From Anas platyrhynchos (lineage: Eukaryota; Chordata; Aves; Anseriformes; Anatidae), in assembly GCF_047663525.1 (NCBI RefSeq), contig NC_092587.1:199648501-199712500 (forward strand): DNA of 64,000 nucleotides, in the 5' to 3' direction. Shown here piece after piece: positions 41,701 through 64,000 of the stretch (the stretch's first letter is position 1; the number at the start of each line of letters is the position of its first letter). The position numbers and the translations under genes were made by a program. The notes under the pieces are model-generated. The model searched no databases. It had not been told where the DNA came from and worked only from the letters and a program-made list of their open reading frames with translations.

Positions 41701-44700
41701 AAGGGATGCTTTTAATGTTTGTCAGACTTGCTGCAGGCAGTTTTCAGGCTCCAGAGTCTTAACTCTTGCACGTGTGAATTTCTTCACATTTTCTAAACTT
41801 CCAAGCAGCAAGTAAGAATAGAGGAAAAACAAAAGAAATAGCAAGAACCTAAGCAACCCTGAAAATTCAGAGAAACTGAAGCGATGCAACCACACCTCTT
41901 AGTGGAAGAAAAATGTCATAAAGCATGAGAGCTTTTGTAATACAAGTAATACAAGCCAGTGTTACAGTTCGAGTCCTGTACTTCAGAAGAGTTCACTGAT
42001 GTTTTTCTTAATAATTTGCCTTGAAAGCATATTTCAATGAAAAGTTAATTGATCCCAAGCTGGGAAATGGAGCAACTGAAATACAACACATCAAAGAGAT
42101 TGCTGGAAATAGATTGTTAGGGTCCAAGCCCACAGCACTGAATCAGATTTAATTGACATGGCAGCTTTTTTTTTCTACTCTTTACCATACATCATCTTCA
42201 AACAGTTCAAAATTGCACTGAGCTATCAACAAAGTGTAATTTTTATCCTCAGAAAGCACACATCTTGCAGCCTGAATTGTAAAGTCAATGGATACAGCAG
42301 TTTTCAAATCAGTTTTACATGTATTCACAGCTGCACAGGAAACTTTGAATATATGCAGGTGAATATAAACTCAGCTTTTAATTTTATTATTCTGTAGGAT
42401 ACGTGGTGCATGGCCAAAGGTGAGTTTGGGTTTAGTAGAATTTGCAAAGGTTTATAGTAAGGTAAAATTTTGTTCAATTATTTTTATAACGCATGAGCAG
42501 TTAAACACGGTACAGAAATTTGGTAGTCCCATCAGCTGCTTGCAAAGACTGTTTCAGTGTATTGAACGTTAATGATCTTCAGGTTTTTGCAGCATTGTCT
42601 GTTTTTTACGTAGTAACATGTCACACCGACCAGCTTTCACCATCAGTTTTCAGTGACTGTGTGACTTCCCGTTTGCTACTGTAGCTAAGTACAGCACTTG
42701 AGTGTCCCGATTTCTTATGGACCTCTTGCCCTATTCGTCACCCAGCTTTCTAATGTTACCTTAATTTCTCATCCTTCACCTGTTTTTCAGGCTTCGCAAA
42801 AGAACAAGCAGAGACCATCGTATCAGCGTTAATCACCCTGTCAAATGTCAGTTTAGACACAGTCTATAAGGATATGGTTACCCAGGCTCAGCAGGTAAGA
42901 ACTTATTTATGGTGTGTATAAATAAATACTCAGCACTGTATAAGCACAATGGCACATGCTTGCATATTTGAAGGACAAGTGCAACTCTCTTTAGTACTAT
43001 AAATACCTTACTGAGCGAGGTCTCAAGGTGATGCTAAGAATACCCTCTGTCCACCTCTGCTGTGCTCTCATGAGACCCCACCTGGAGCCCTGCCTTCAGC
43101 TCTGGGGTCCAGGAAGGATATGGAATTATTAGAGCGAATCTAGAGAACTACATGGATGATGAGAGGGCTGGAGCACCTCTCCTGTGAAGACAGGCTGAGG
43201 GAGTTGGGGTTGTTCAGCCTGGAGAAGAGAAGGCTCCAGGAAGACCTTACAGCAGCCTGCCAGTACCTACAGTGTCCTGCAGGAAAGCTGGGGAGGGAAT
43301 CTTTGTCAGGAGTTGCAGTGATAGGACAAGGGGGAATGGCTTTAAAAACTACAAGAGGGTAGGTTTAGATTAGATATAAGGAGGAAATTCTTCATTCAGA
43401 GGGTGGGGAGGCTGTGTAACAGGCTGCCCTGACAGAGAAGCTGTGGATGCCCGTAAGTGCTTAGTTAGGAGCTGGATTCCAACTGCCAACTTGTTTGATA
43501 GGCTACTGAACGTTCATGGAAAATGGAAGGACAAATCTGAACTTTTTTTGTTTCACTTCATAAATGCTTAGACTAGATACCTCTGGCTTTTTTGCTTAAA
43601 TTCAGAGTTAACATAAAAGCAACTGTAAAAAACACCGTCTGCTTTTCTCAAGTCTGTCAAAAAACAGTTGCAGCTATGAAATTCTATGATTCTGTCACTT
43701 TCCTGTTGGAGACTCTTCATGTTTTAATGCTTTGCTGTAGCTAATTCCGTAAGTTTAAACATGAAATCTTTTCTTATTGGAAAGCGTGAAACTTAATCAT
43801 TGACTTTTTGTTGTTGTTTCTAAGGAAATAACTTTACAGCAGATAATGGCACATTTGGACTCCATTCGAAAAGATATGGTTATTCTGGAAAAAAGTGAAT
43901 TTGCAAACTTGAGAGCTGAGAATGAGGTACTAATAAATAAACATTTTTAATTACACTAAATGAACTGCAATTTAACTGTTTAATTAAATTGGATTATATC
44001 TGTTGTACATTTCTGTGGTGCAAAATATTTACGTAGAAGTAATTATGGATGCTTTTTACCAGGAGTTGAAATGTTTATATGTTGCAACTCCTGGGATCGT
44101 ATAAAAGTATATTTAATTTCATACAACTTGTTTAATTCCTCTGGAAGGAAAAAAAAATGTTCACATCTTATAATCACCTTCTGTATTTTTATTTAGGGGT
44201 GATTCCATTAGCCTTGTCACCATTAAGAGCATAATCCAGGGAGAACAGTCAGCCATTTCTTTGCAACAATTTAATTAAACTGGTGATTTAGACATGTTTC
44301 AGTTTTGCCTGACAGCATTTTAGTGTTTTTCTGCTCTCTTTAGTCTGAGAATCACAAGATCTTCATTGTATGTCTTCACAAAATGATTCCTTCGCTTTAT
44401 GAAAAATTTCCAGCAGATCACATCTGGCTGTATAGATATACCACACAGAATATAGATAATCTATAGGATATAGATTAAATAGCCTAAGTAGCGTAGCTAG
44501 GAACAAATTGCTCTGCTGGGAGAAAAATTGTGGAAGAGTAATCACTTATGTGCAGCAGTAACACAGAACTGATTGGCTCGGCCAGCATTTTTCTGACTTT
44601 ACTAAAAACTTTTTTTCCTCTTCATCTAGAAAATGAAAATTGAATTAGATCAAGTTAAACAGCAGTTAATGGTGAGTAAACAGCAAGTAGCTATACACTC

Positions 44701-47062
44701 ATGCTGGGGGAAGTAACTAGTTATTTTCTTGATCTTTTTTTTGTTCTACAGAATGAAACCGGTAAAATCCGAGCTGACAGTAAGCTAGATATAAACCTGG
44801 AGAGGAGCAGAGTGACAGATATGGTAAGCTGGTCTATGAAGATACTCTGCCCAGTTTAATGTCATTTTGTAATGACATAAATTGTAATTTATCTTTATCT
44901 ACAATTGTAATTTATCTTTTATCCACAGTTTACAGATCAAGAAAGGAAATTGATGGAGGCAACTACAGAGTTTCATAAAAAAGTAAGTAGTGAATAAAAG
45001 CCATTTTATATTGAGCAGGATAGTTATACATTACATGTTGCATGAACACACAGCTTTTGAGAAGCTTAATAAATACTTGAATGTAGTAAAACAAAATGTC
45101 AGCATGTATCACATACGCATGTTGTACGTGATTATTGCTTCAGTGTGGGGGATTTGTGCAAAACATCACCCAAGCAGAAGGCGTACGAGACTTGTTCCCT
45201 CCCTTCCAGAGTGCCTTTGTGTAGGCTGTTACAGGTGGGCATGCACCAGCATGCTGCTCTCCCCAGTGCTAAGGGATGAGCTGGTCAGCCCTGCCAGTGG
45301 GATGGTTCAGCTACCTACAGCCAAGCAAGTTTCAAGGGCTGGCAGTCTTTAAAACCTCCTGGAAGGCACTGAAGTCTAAGAGGCTGATGATGGACGTTTC
45401 CCATCTTCAGCATCTCATCCATTTCCCAGATATGGCTCGTGAATTCTTAAAACTTTGTTCAGCAAAAATTCAGGGGTACTATCTGCACATTGTAGAATGC
45501 CTCCTTTAGGAGGCACTTGGCAAATCAGAGATAAAACTTAGGTCGTACAGATGTTTTTTCTCTTTTTCTATCTCCATCCTTAATATCCTTCCTGGATTGT
45601 ATTAAATGCTGTTCTGTGTTTTCGAAGGTCACTTAGGTATTAAATATTTTACTTCACTGATAGGTTGGAAATTTCTCTTTCTTCTTGCTGGTAGTATGGT
45701 ATTCCTGTTTGGTTTTGCAAAGCTTGAGATCATTGTCAAATATATGCCCTGTCTTAATGTTTCAGGATTCAAGTACCAACAGCGTTATTTCAGAAATCAG
45801 TAATAAAATTGACACTGAAATAGCTTCCTTAAAAACACTGATGGAATCAAATAAACTGGATACGATACGTTACCTGGCAGGTATGTGATAGGCAAGGAGG
45901 TGAGTGCCAGTGGAGTATTTTGGATGTGTACGTTTTTTTTCAAGACTTACTCAAGATTACTCGCCAAGTGAATTCAAAAAGTCAGCTGCGCAGCAGCTGA
46001 TAACTCGAATTTGGTGGGGGCTTCCCCCCCGCCGTGATTGAAAGAAATGGAACGCAGAGCACAGAAGAGGTGAGAACACAACAAACGCTGCAGTTGGTGT
46101 ATGATTGTGCCCCAAACCGGGATTAGGAGGACCATGGACATTAAAATAAATAAAGAGATGGGGAAAGAAATCAAAATACCCTGTCTAGTCTGACAGTTTA
46201 TGTGGCAGGGTTGCTTCAAAAGTTTTCCAGAGATTGCTTGAGAATGTTAGCAAGCTTTGAGGATTAGCCTGAGAGTGAGCAGTTCCATCTCCCATTCTGA
46301 CTTCCACACAGTTTCACTGTGGCGGTACTTTGTAGAGTTCCTCTACAAAGCAGAACAAATTTAAGTCTGATTTGTGATGGAGTTTTCAATGTGTAACCAA
46401 TGAAATCTGTATTTCATTTGAGCTGGATAAGAAGACAGTTACACATTATATTGGGAAGTAAGAACAAGTTCAGAGGGAAACCTACTTACATTTGGAAAAG
46501 AGAACAAGTTCAGAGGGAAAACACTGGTTCAACAAATCTGGAAGACAACTCATCAGACTTCAGAGATGATACCCTAGTGTCATGTGAAATGCGTGTTGTC
46601 GTTTTGCTCAGTGGAAAATCTTTTTAATCATGTTTAATGAAAGACTAGATACAGCCTTCTATTCTGTAATACAGTTACTGATAGATGGGCAACAACAGTA
46701 AAAATCACTGTAGTCTGTTGTGCTCTGTTATCCACCGTGACTCAGATGTGTTCCTGAAAAAATGGTTCTGCAGGCTGCTGAGTAGTTTGACCTCCTGTCT
46801 CACTGCCTAGGCAGTGCTACCATGCAGGATGCTGCACCTGAGACAAGTCATTGTTTTCCAGCATTTTCACTACTGTAACAATAGAGGAAGTTTCAGAAGC
46901 AGTACTTTAGATATCCTTCTATATGTTTGCAATTAATTTCCTGTATTTAAAAGGTGATATGATTTAACATTCATCTGATTACTACTTTTTTTTTTTTTTT
47001 TAACAGCTTCAGTATTCACTTGCTTAGCAATAGCACTGGGATTTTACAGGTTCTGGAAATAG
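38329..47062 (+). CDS. CCDC90B: CCDC90B, mitochondrial coiled-coil membrane protein, 9 exons
   Basis: Coding exons are 38329-38440, 40189-40308, 42791-42894, 43825-43926, 44630-44671, 44752-44823, 44929-44982, 45766-45880 and 47007-47062. All have GT/AG borders and phases that join to a 258-residue protein, close to the usual length. Exon 1 is Arg/Ala-rich and acid-free, as in a mitochondrial presequence. Exons 2-8 form the CCDC90/MCUR1 (DUF1640) domain: [16 protein letters not shown], then long coiled coils ([20 protein letters not shown]). Exon 9 gives a single C-terminal membrane helix ([16 protein letters not shown]). The family sits in the inner mitochondrial membrane, and its paralogue MCUR1 regulates the calcium uniporter; the role of CCDC90B is less clear. 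It is convergent with ANKRD42, as in mammals. Exons 3-9 are duplicated in inverted orientation. Confidence 0.95.
38842..39008 (-). mobile_element. CR1 3' fragment in CCDC90B intron 1
   Basis: The octamer (CACAGAATCACAG) is at the left edge. CR1 3'UTR sequence follows (GGTCGGAAGGGGCCTTTAAAGACC, then CACCTCCAGGGATGGGGCAT, GCAGCCTGGGACAG) before an A run. It is only about 160 bp long. Confidence 0.85.
39009..41582 (+). other. CCDC90B introns 1-2, spacer side
   Basis: Apart from exon 2 (40189-40308), no coding or repeat signal is recognised. A palindromic AGTACTATAGTACTTTAGTACT-like stretch, shown here only in part (AAGTACTATAGTACTTTAGT), lies near 40353-40376. Intron 2 crosses into the right arm at 41583. 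Confidence 0.6.
43022..43697 (+). mobile_element. CR1 fragment in intron 3 of the complete CCDC90B
   Basis: The forward strand encodes a diverged CR1 ORF2 C-terminus ([20 protein letters not shown] at about 43171-43230), then 3'UTR and the octamer tail at about 43680-43697. It is the partner of 29072-29750. Confidence 0.85.
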
Positions 47063-48425
47063 ATCTGAATGGAACGAGTGCATCAAATACAGCTGGAGAA
47101 AAGGCCACCCAAGCAACATCAAGTAGATGATCACAGTTGAGCTTAGATAACTTTGGTACCTTTTTGTTTTGATACTCTTAGTGTGCACTGAAGTGTTTTC
47201 TGACTTTGTAACACTAAAGATCAAAATAATTGAGTGCGGAGTAGGCAAATAATAGTAATATTTCATTGTCCCCTATTGAATAATGTATTTATTTCAAAAG
47301 ATTCCCTATATAAAATCAGCAAGTGTTTCCTAATAGGTTTTAGAATCAAGTCTGTTGTATTTTAGAACACTTCCAGTGCTCTCAGCTCCACTCAAACTGG
47401 AGATACTAAACACTTGACATACCCATGAGAATATGGGACTACTGTTTCTAAATTAGTATTACCAACACAGGAGAATTCCAGCAGATCTACCCTGACCAAG
47501 CAACGTAATCTGAAAAATAGGAGCTGGATGTTTGCCTTTAGTCTGTGCTTGCTTTTTGTGATGGGTTGAAGCTTGGCCCTTTGGTTTTCTATTTTCATAA
47601 TTAAATATGAATATATATATATTTATATATATATATAAACACACTCCAAGGCCTGTACTAAAGAATCCTTGTTCTTCTTGAAAAATGGTTTACATACAGT
47701 TAAAATCTCATGTAAAATGAAAATGTATCTACAGATGTAGTTATTTTTAATATCTCTTACAATCTCTGTAACCCCAGTGGCCAGTTCTCCAGTGGGATAA
47801 TTTCTGTCCTCCTCTTTCTGAGGGGAAATGCCTCTGTTCTCACCAACTGCATACAGCCCAGGGGCTGACAAGTGCTCTTAACTCCTCCCTTCAAGGAGTA
47901 CCAAGTATTTCCAATAAAAAGTTGTGTGTTTTCTGGATATCAGATCGGACTTGTGGCACAGAAACTCAGCACCTCAGGTAGTGCCATTGTGGCTCTGGTT
48001 GTCCTGCTCCCATCTCCATGCTCCTCTGGAGTGGTCCGTAATGCTGTGAGGCAGGCTCAACCTTCAGGTGGTGATGATCCCTCCTCTGCTTTCTGCAAGG
48101 CCTTCACAGCTCTAGTTCCAGAGATGGGATGTAAAGGGTGGATGCCTTCCCTGAAGCAGTCACATCTTGAGTACAAATGCCTATGCTTAGGTAGATTTCT
48201 TTTAATAGTAATAATAAAAAATAAAAAAGCCCTTGCTGGACTAAACTTTATCAGAGTAAGCCCTTTATGGGGTACAGAGTTTATAGTGCTGTATAGTGGC
48301 AACTTTTGTATTGCGGTTCTGTTTGCAGTTGAACTTGCTGCTATCCTGCAAGTTCTTGTAATCTGTGCATGACATTATGTATTTACCATCTACATTTATG
48401 AAAATAAAATTAATCTCTTATATTT
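47063..48425 (+). other. CCDC90B 3'UTR
   Basis: The 3'UTR follows the TAG in exon 9. The first convincing AATAAA is at 48403-48408, matched in the left arm at 24486-24491. A TA-rich microsatellite lies at 47608-47640. Shorter 3'UTRs are possible. Confidence 0.6.
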
Positions 48426-50031
48426 GCTGTCTGAGAGACTTTAATACAGATTACCAGATTGTAAAAATGTGGGGTCTATAATGAGCACAGTGCTGTTGTG
48501 TTGAGACATGAGGCTGTTTTTTCTGTTGTGCTAGTGACATAGGCACAGGAGCCAGCAGCAAGAACTTCAGGCAGTGACTTGTCTCTTGTAACTGTTGCAT
48601 ATACAAATCCATCCTAGTATGAGCTATAACTATTTCTGAAGTTCGCTGCAAGACCTGTGTTCATCTTTTGCACTGTTCCTACATGAGAATAGCTCCAGCA
48701 GTGATGTATGAAATTTTATCTACTACAGCTTCCTACCACCATCACCCCCCTACACCTTGAGGAGGGCTCTGGAGACTGTTTTTCTCCTCTTTGTAACAAG
48801 GCTTAGGTTGTTCTGTTGCATGCCTCTCCCCCAGTCTCTTGTGTATGCACACAAATACAATTTGATTTTTTTCCAGTAACTTCAAAACTTGCAGAGATTG
48901 TTTCCTTAGGTAGCTAAGAAGACAGATGAGGATTCAAGCACTAGCAAATTACCGTCTATCATACAAAGATTTATTGGAACAGAGACAGCCAAAATGTTAA
49001 TGCATGGTGGGAGCTCCAAAGGAAAATAACTTCACAATAGCATGCAGATAAGAGAAAAAAATCTGTATTATATGTAAAGCCATTAAATGTTTTTTTAGGC
49101 AGGGATGTCAGGATTGCTATTTCTAACCACAACATGCCCTGTAACCTAGTGACATCCTCAGCCTTGATTTAGAGTCGGGGGCCCACCGCTGCAGTTTATC
49201 TGGCACCTCACAAAGGAATAGCTTCAGGGCTTATTTAGGAATGGCTTGAAGGTGGAAAGTGAGGGGCCTGGCACCTGTCCCCGCAGTTCAGCAAGTACTT
49301 GCCCCAGACACTGCTTCAGGACCATCTTGCTGGTTCTGACTGAGGTAAGATGCTTTATTTTATTTCTTTAAGGCAGTAGTACAAAGACTAGTAGATGAGG
49401 ATACTTTCCTCGAACCCTAGGTCCCATGACATGGCTGCAGTTTTCTCTCAAATGCTACAGTTTGTAAAACTGTTAACTACTACCTGGACAGGAACAGAAG
49501 TCTGACAGTGTGGGGTTTTTTTATTATTTTTTTTTATTATTATTTTTGTTGTTTTGGTTTGTTTTTTATGCTGTTGCAGTGATCTAACAGTATATTCTAT
49601 GCCAGAAAACTAGGAGAGTAGTTCAATGAAATTCAGTGAACCACAGCACATCTGTGGAACTGGGCTTCGCAAACACTTTGCACGGTGTAAAATATTGCCA
49701 CTACCTCCTCAGGTCTTCCAGCCGCTTGTCTGATGTTCAGTCCTCAGCGCGGTCTCACAAACACTCTGCCAGAGTTGCAGGCTGGTTTCTTCTTTACTTT
49801 CTTTTACTCTTTTTTTTTTTTTCTTTTTTCTCTTTTTTGTGAGGATTGGAGATAGTTTCAGTTTTCTGAAACAAAGGATGTTACAGCCATTAAACAGCCA
49901 TCACTGAAACTTGCTGCCTCCCAAGACAGGCTTTAGAAATCCATGGCTTTAATAACCACAGAATACTGTATTTGTGCTGAAGCCGGGGTAGAATATAGTG
50001 GCAGGGCATGAGATAGCAGTCACAGCAAGGC
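48426..50031. other. Downstream flank of CCDC90B within the right arm
   Basis: No gene is seen. A T-rich stretch (49507-49570) and other low-complexity runs differ in length from the left arm. About 80 bp at 49350-49425 has no counterpart in the left arm. Confidence 0.6.
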
Positions 50032-52051
50032 AAAATGTGAAGGTCCCTTGGTTACAGCAGTCACAGCAGTTTTTGAAAATCTGCCTCAGTAGAAGTTGCC
50101 TCCTGCCTCAGCTATTGACACGTAATCACGTGTCAATCTGATTGATCACCATTAACGGCCAGTGGGGCTTTCCCAGACTGCTACTGGTAGCAAACTACGT
50201 ACAGCCACTCCTCCACCGCAGGAATGAGGGCACTATGTCGTAGTTATCTCAGATTTTTAAACCTGCCAGGTGAGTAGAATGGGTAACATCCTACAGTGTG
50301 CTGTGGAAGCAGAAAGTGACTTTTTTTTTTTTTTTTTTTTTCAAAAGGAGAAAGCACTTGGCCAGCCAGAGGGTGGCAGCAGCAGGGAAGAGCTCAGCTC
50401 TGAGGACTTAACAGAAAGCAAACAGCTGTGGGAGCTTCACAGTGTGTATGTGGTGGCAAGGAAAACAGGGACAGGTAACAGAGAGGGGAAACTGTACGCA
50501 GGAGGGGTGCAGAAACAGTCCTGCAAGGGAGGGCAGGAGGAAGAAACCATGGAATGGGGTAGACAGAGATGGAACAAGCTGTGTAATGCAAGTTCCAAGG
50601 GAAAGCTGCAAGAAAACAACAGCAGTTCCCTGACTGCTCTGTGGCTCAGAAGCCCTCAAAGCAACAACAACAACAACAACAACAACAAAGGTATTTTTGG
50701 AAGCTATTCATAATTTCTTAGAAATGTCTCAGTGTCCTTTAAAGCCATTTGACTCAGCAGATGGTAAGCAGGCCATGCTGGAAGGATGGTATCTGCAAAA
50801 GCACCATTTGTACTGGCCATCCAGTAGGAGACTTGGTACAGCCAAAGGGTCCCACAGTCCACATTTAACTACTCAAGCGAAGGCTAAACCCACACGTGGC
50901 TTAAACAGTAGGAAAACTGAGCTCTAGCTGCCTGTTTCCTGCCCAATGCACTCACTAAGCATTTTTTCCCATCACGCTTGGAAAAGGACCCTTGCCCAGT
51001 AGAGATGCTCCAAATACCAGGCTGTCATTCAAACCTGGCTGAAGATATCAGTGCTTATCCAGCAACCCAATTTCTCCTCCAAGAAATAAGTAAATGTTCC
51101 ATGTGAAGCACAGACCAGCTTCCCCATCCCATATGACTGCCCCAACAGCCTGTACACCTGTTTTCCCTCCCTCCCTCCCTCCGGATCTGTGAATATTGAG
51201 TTACAGTGGCCACACAACCATAAGCAGGGGGGGTGACTATGGCACCATCTCAGTAGAGCTGACACTGTGCTGGCTGAAGCAGCCCCTGGGGATGCATCTT
51301 CAGGCCCCTCTTTGGCAGAGGAAGGCCCTAAATCCAAGTGCCCCATGTTGTCAGTGACTCCTCAGCTGACTTTTAGACTGGTTATAGCAGGACCAGCAAC
51401 CAGTTGCATGGCCAAGGCAGTGCAATGGCCAAAACAGCCAGTAAACAAAGGTCCAAGAACAGCATTGAACAGCCAGGCCGTGCACCTTTCACACTGGCTC
51501 TATCTTTGGACAACCCAGCAGTGTCACTGCACACCGCTTCCCACCTGCCGTAGCAGCAGGAGCCCAGGTGCCTCACCAAAGGCTGGACTGCATGGCAAAG
51601 ATCTGAGAAACAGGACATTAACTTATCACATTGTCTTGTGGGAGATTATATGTGGCAGAGGGAGACCTGAAAAGCCAGCTCTCCTGTCCCCAAACTTAGC
51701 ATGTGAACTTCTGATCTGTCCTCAGATGTGATGAAAAATGTGTCTATACGTTTTCTGTCTTTGCCTGCTAAGTCAACCAGTCGTTCATGCCAGTATCTGC
51801 TTTGCTGTCAGTGGACTTGGTAATTAAGATGACACGAGACCACTTGCTGAAATCAGTCATTGCACACAGCAGTACAGCACTCTGCCCATTCACTTGCCAG
51901 TCTGGAGTAAAAGGAAGGAAAACAAACCTAATGACAAGGAGAAGAGCTATCCTGAAAGAATACAGATGCTTCTCTGCCAGGGCACAAGGAGAAACTGCTA
52001 TCTTTTCAGAGCAGAGACACTGTCAGGATGCAGCAAAGGCTGCTGCTTCCC
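50032..52051. other. Intergenic space between CCDC90B and ANKRD42
   Basis: No protein domain is recognised. A T tract (50321-50341), a CAA microsatellite (50661-50688) and a CCCT run (51167-51181) are present. ANKRD42 transcripts end somewhere in or before this stretch, but I could not place the polyadenylation site. Confidence 0.5.
50661..50688 (+). repeat. (CAA)n microsatellite
   Basis: About nine perfect CAA units. Confidence 0.95.

Positions 52052-64000
<11,949 letters not shown>

Larger units (their letters stand above)
41583..50031 (+). repeat. Right arm of large inverted duplication (with 22942-31190)
   Basis: This is the mirror partner of 22942-31190, separated from it by a 10.39-kb spacer. 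It runs from within CCDC90B intron 2 through exon 9, the 3'UTR and about 1.6 kb of downstream flank. Because it is continuous with CCDC90B exons 1-2 and with ANKRD42, it is the ancestral arm. Confidence 0.96.

Noticed and set aside
42158-42397. 79-codon ORF present identically in both arms (also 30371-30610)
   Set aside because: The duplicate exists only because the arms are duplicated. It lies in intron 2 and has no family signature.
22942-50031. Inverted duplication as a simple fold-back assembly artefact
   Set aside because: The arms differ by substitutions and by two long indels, have different unique outer flanks and enclose a long unique spacer. An artefact remains possible and needs reads to exclude.
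50270-50713. 147-codon ORF with a poly-Phe run and poly-Asn end
   Set aside because: The frame is made by a T tract and a CAA microsatellite, with no conserved motif.

Overview
The window is nuclear DNA of a bird, probably a neoavian species (inference). The evidence is dense CR1 LINEs with the avian 3' octamer tail, avian-type ERVL LTRs, gamma- and beta-like endogenous retroviruses (ERVs), and two intron-bearing host genes that I recognise as CCDC90B (+ strand, complete) and ANKRD42 (- strand, 3' part). In mammals these two genes are also convergent neighbours, which supports both names.

Layout. 1-22.4 kb is a pile of mobile elements. An ERVL provirus is split by a CR1 copy, and that CR1 is split in turn by a very young, pol-deleted, beta-like provirus on the - strand (5529-10470; 392-bp LTRs with one mismatch, 6-bp target duplication, tRNA-Lys-type primer site). 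Another CR1 fragment and a degenerate gamma-like provirus with a tRNA-His-type primer site (15375-22421) follow. 22942-31190 and 41583-50031 are the arms of a large, highly similar inverted duplication. The right arm holds CCDC90B exons 3-9. The left arm holds the mirror copy, with its splice sites intact and only two silent coding differences that I could find, but without exons 1 and 2. The 10.4-kb spacer holds two more gamma-like ERV remnants, a solo ERVL LTR, and the CpG-rich CCDC90B promoter with exons 1 and 2.

50-64 kb is ANKRD42 on the - strand (ankyrin-repeat exons, then coiled-coil exons), running off the right edge. Its coiled-coil exon is present twice, as 377/381-bp direct repeats bracketing a CR1 copy. 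In the upstream copy the exon reads in frame into the CR1 ORF1 esterase domain.

The host genes are ordinary (a mitochondrial inner-membrane coiled-coil protein and an ankyrin-repeat protein). What is unusual is their remodelling by retroelements and by the inverted duplication. Exon limits come from reading splice sites and phases by eye. Element limits are accurate to a few bases where target duplications are visible and to tens of bases elsewhere.
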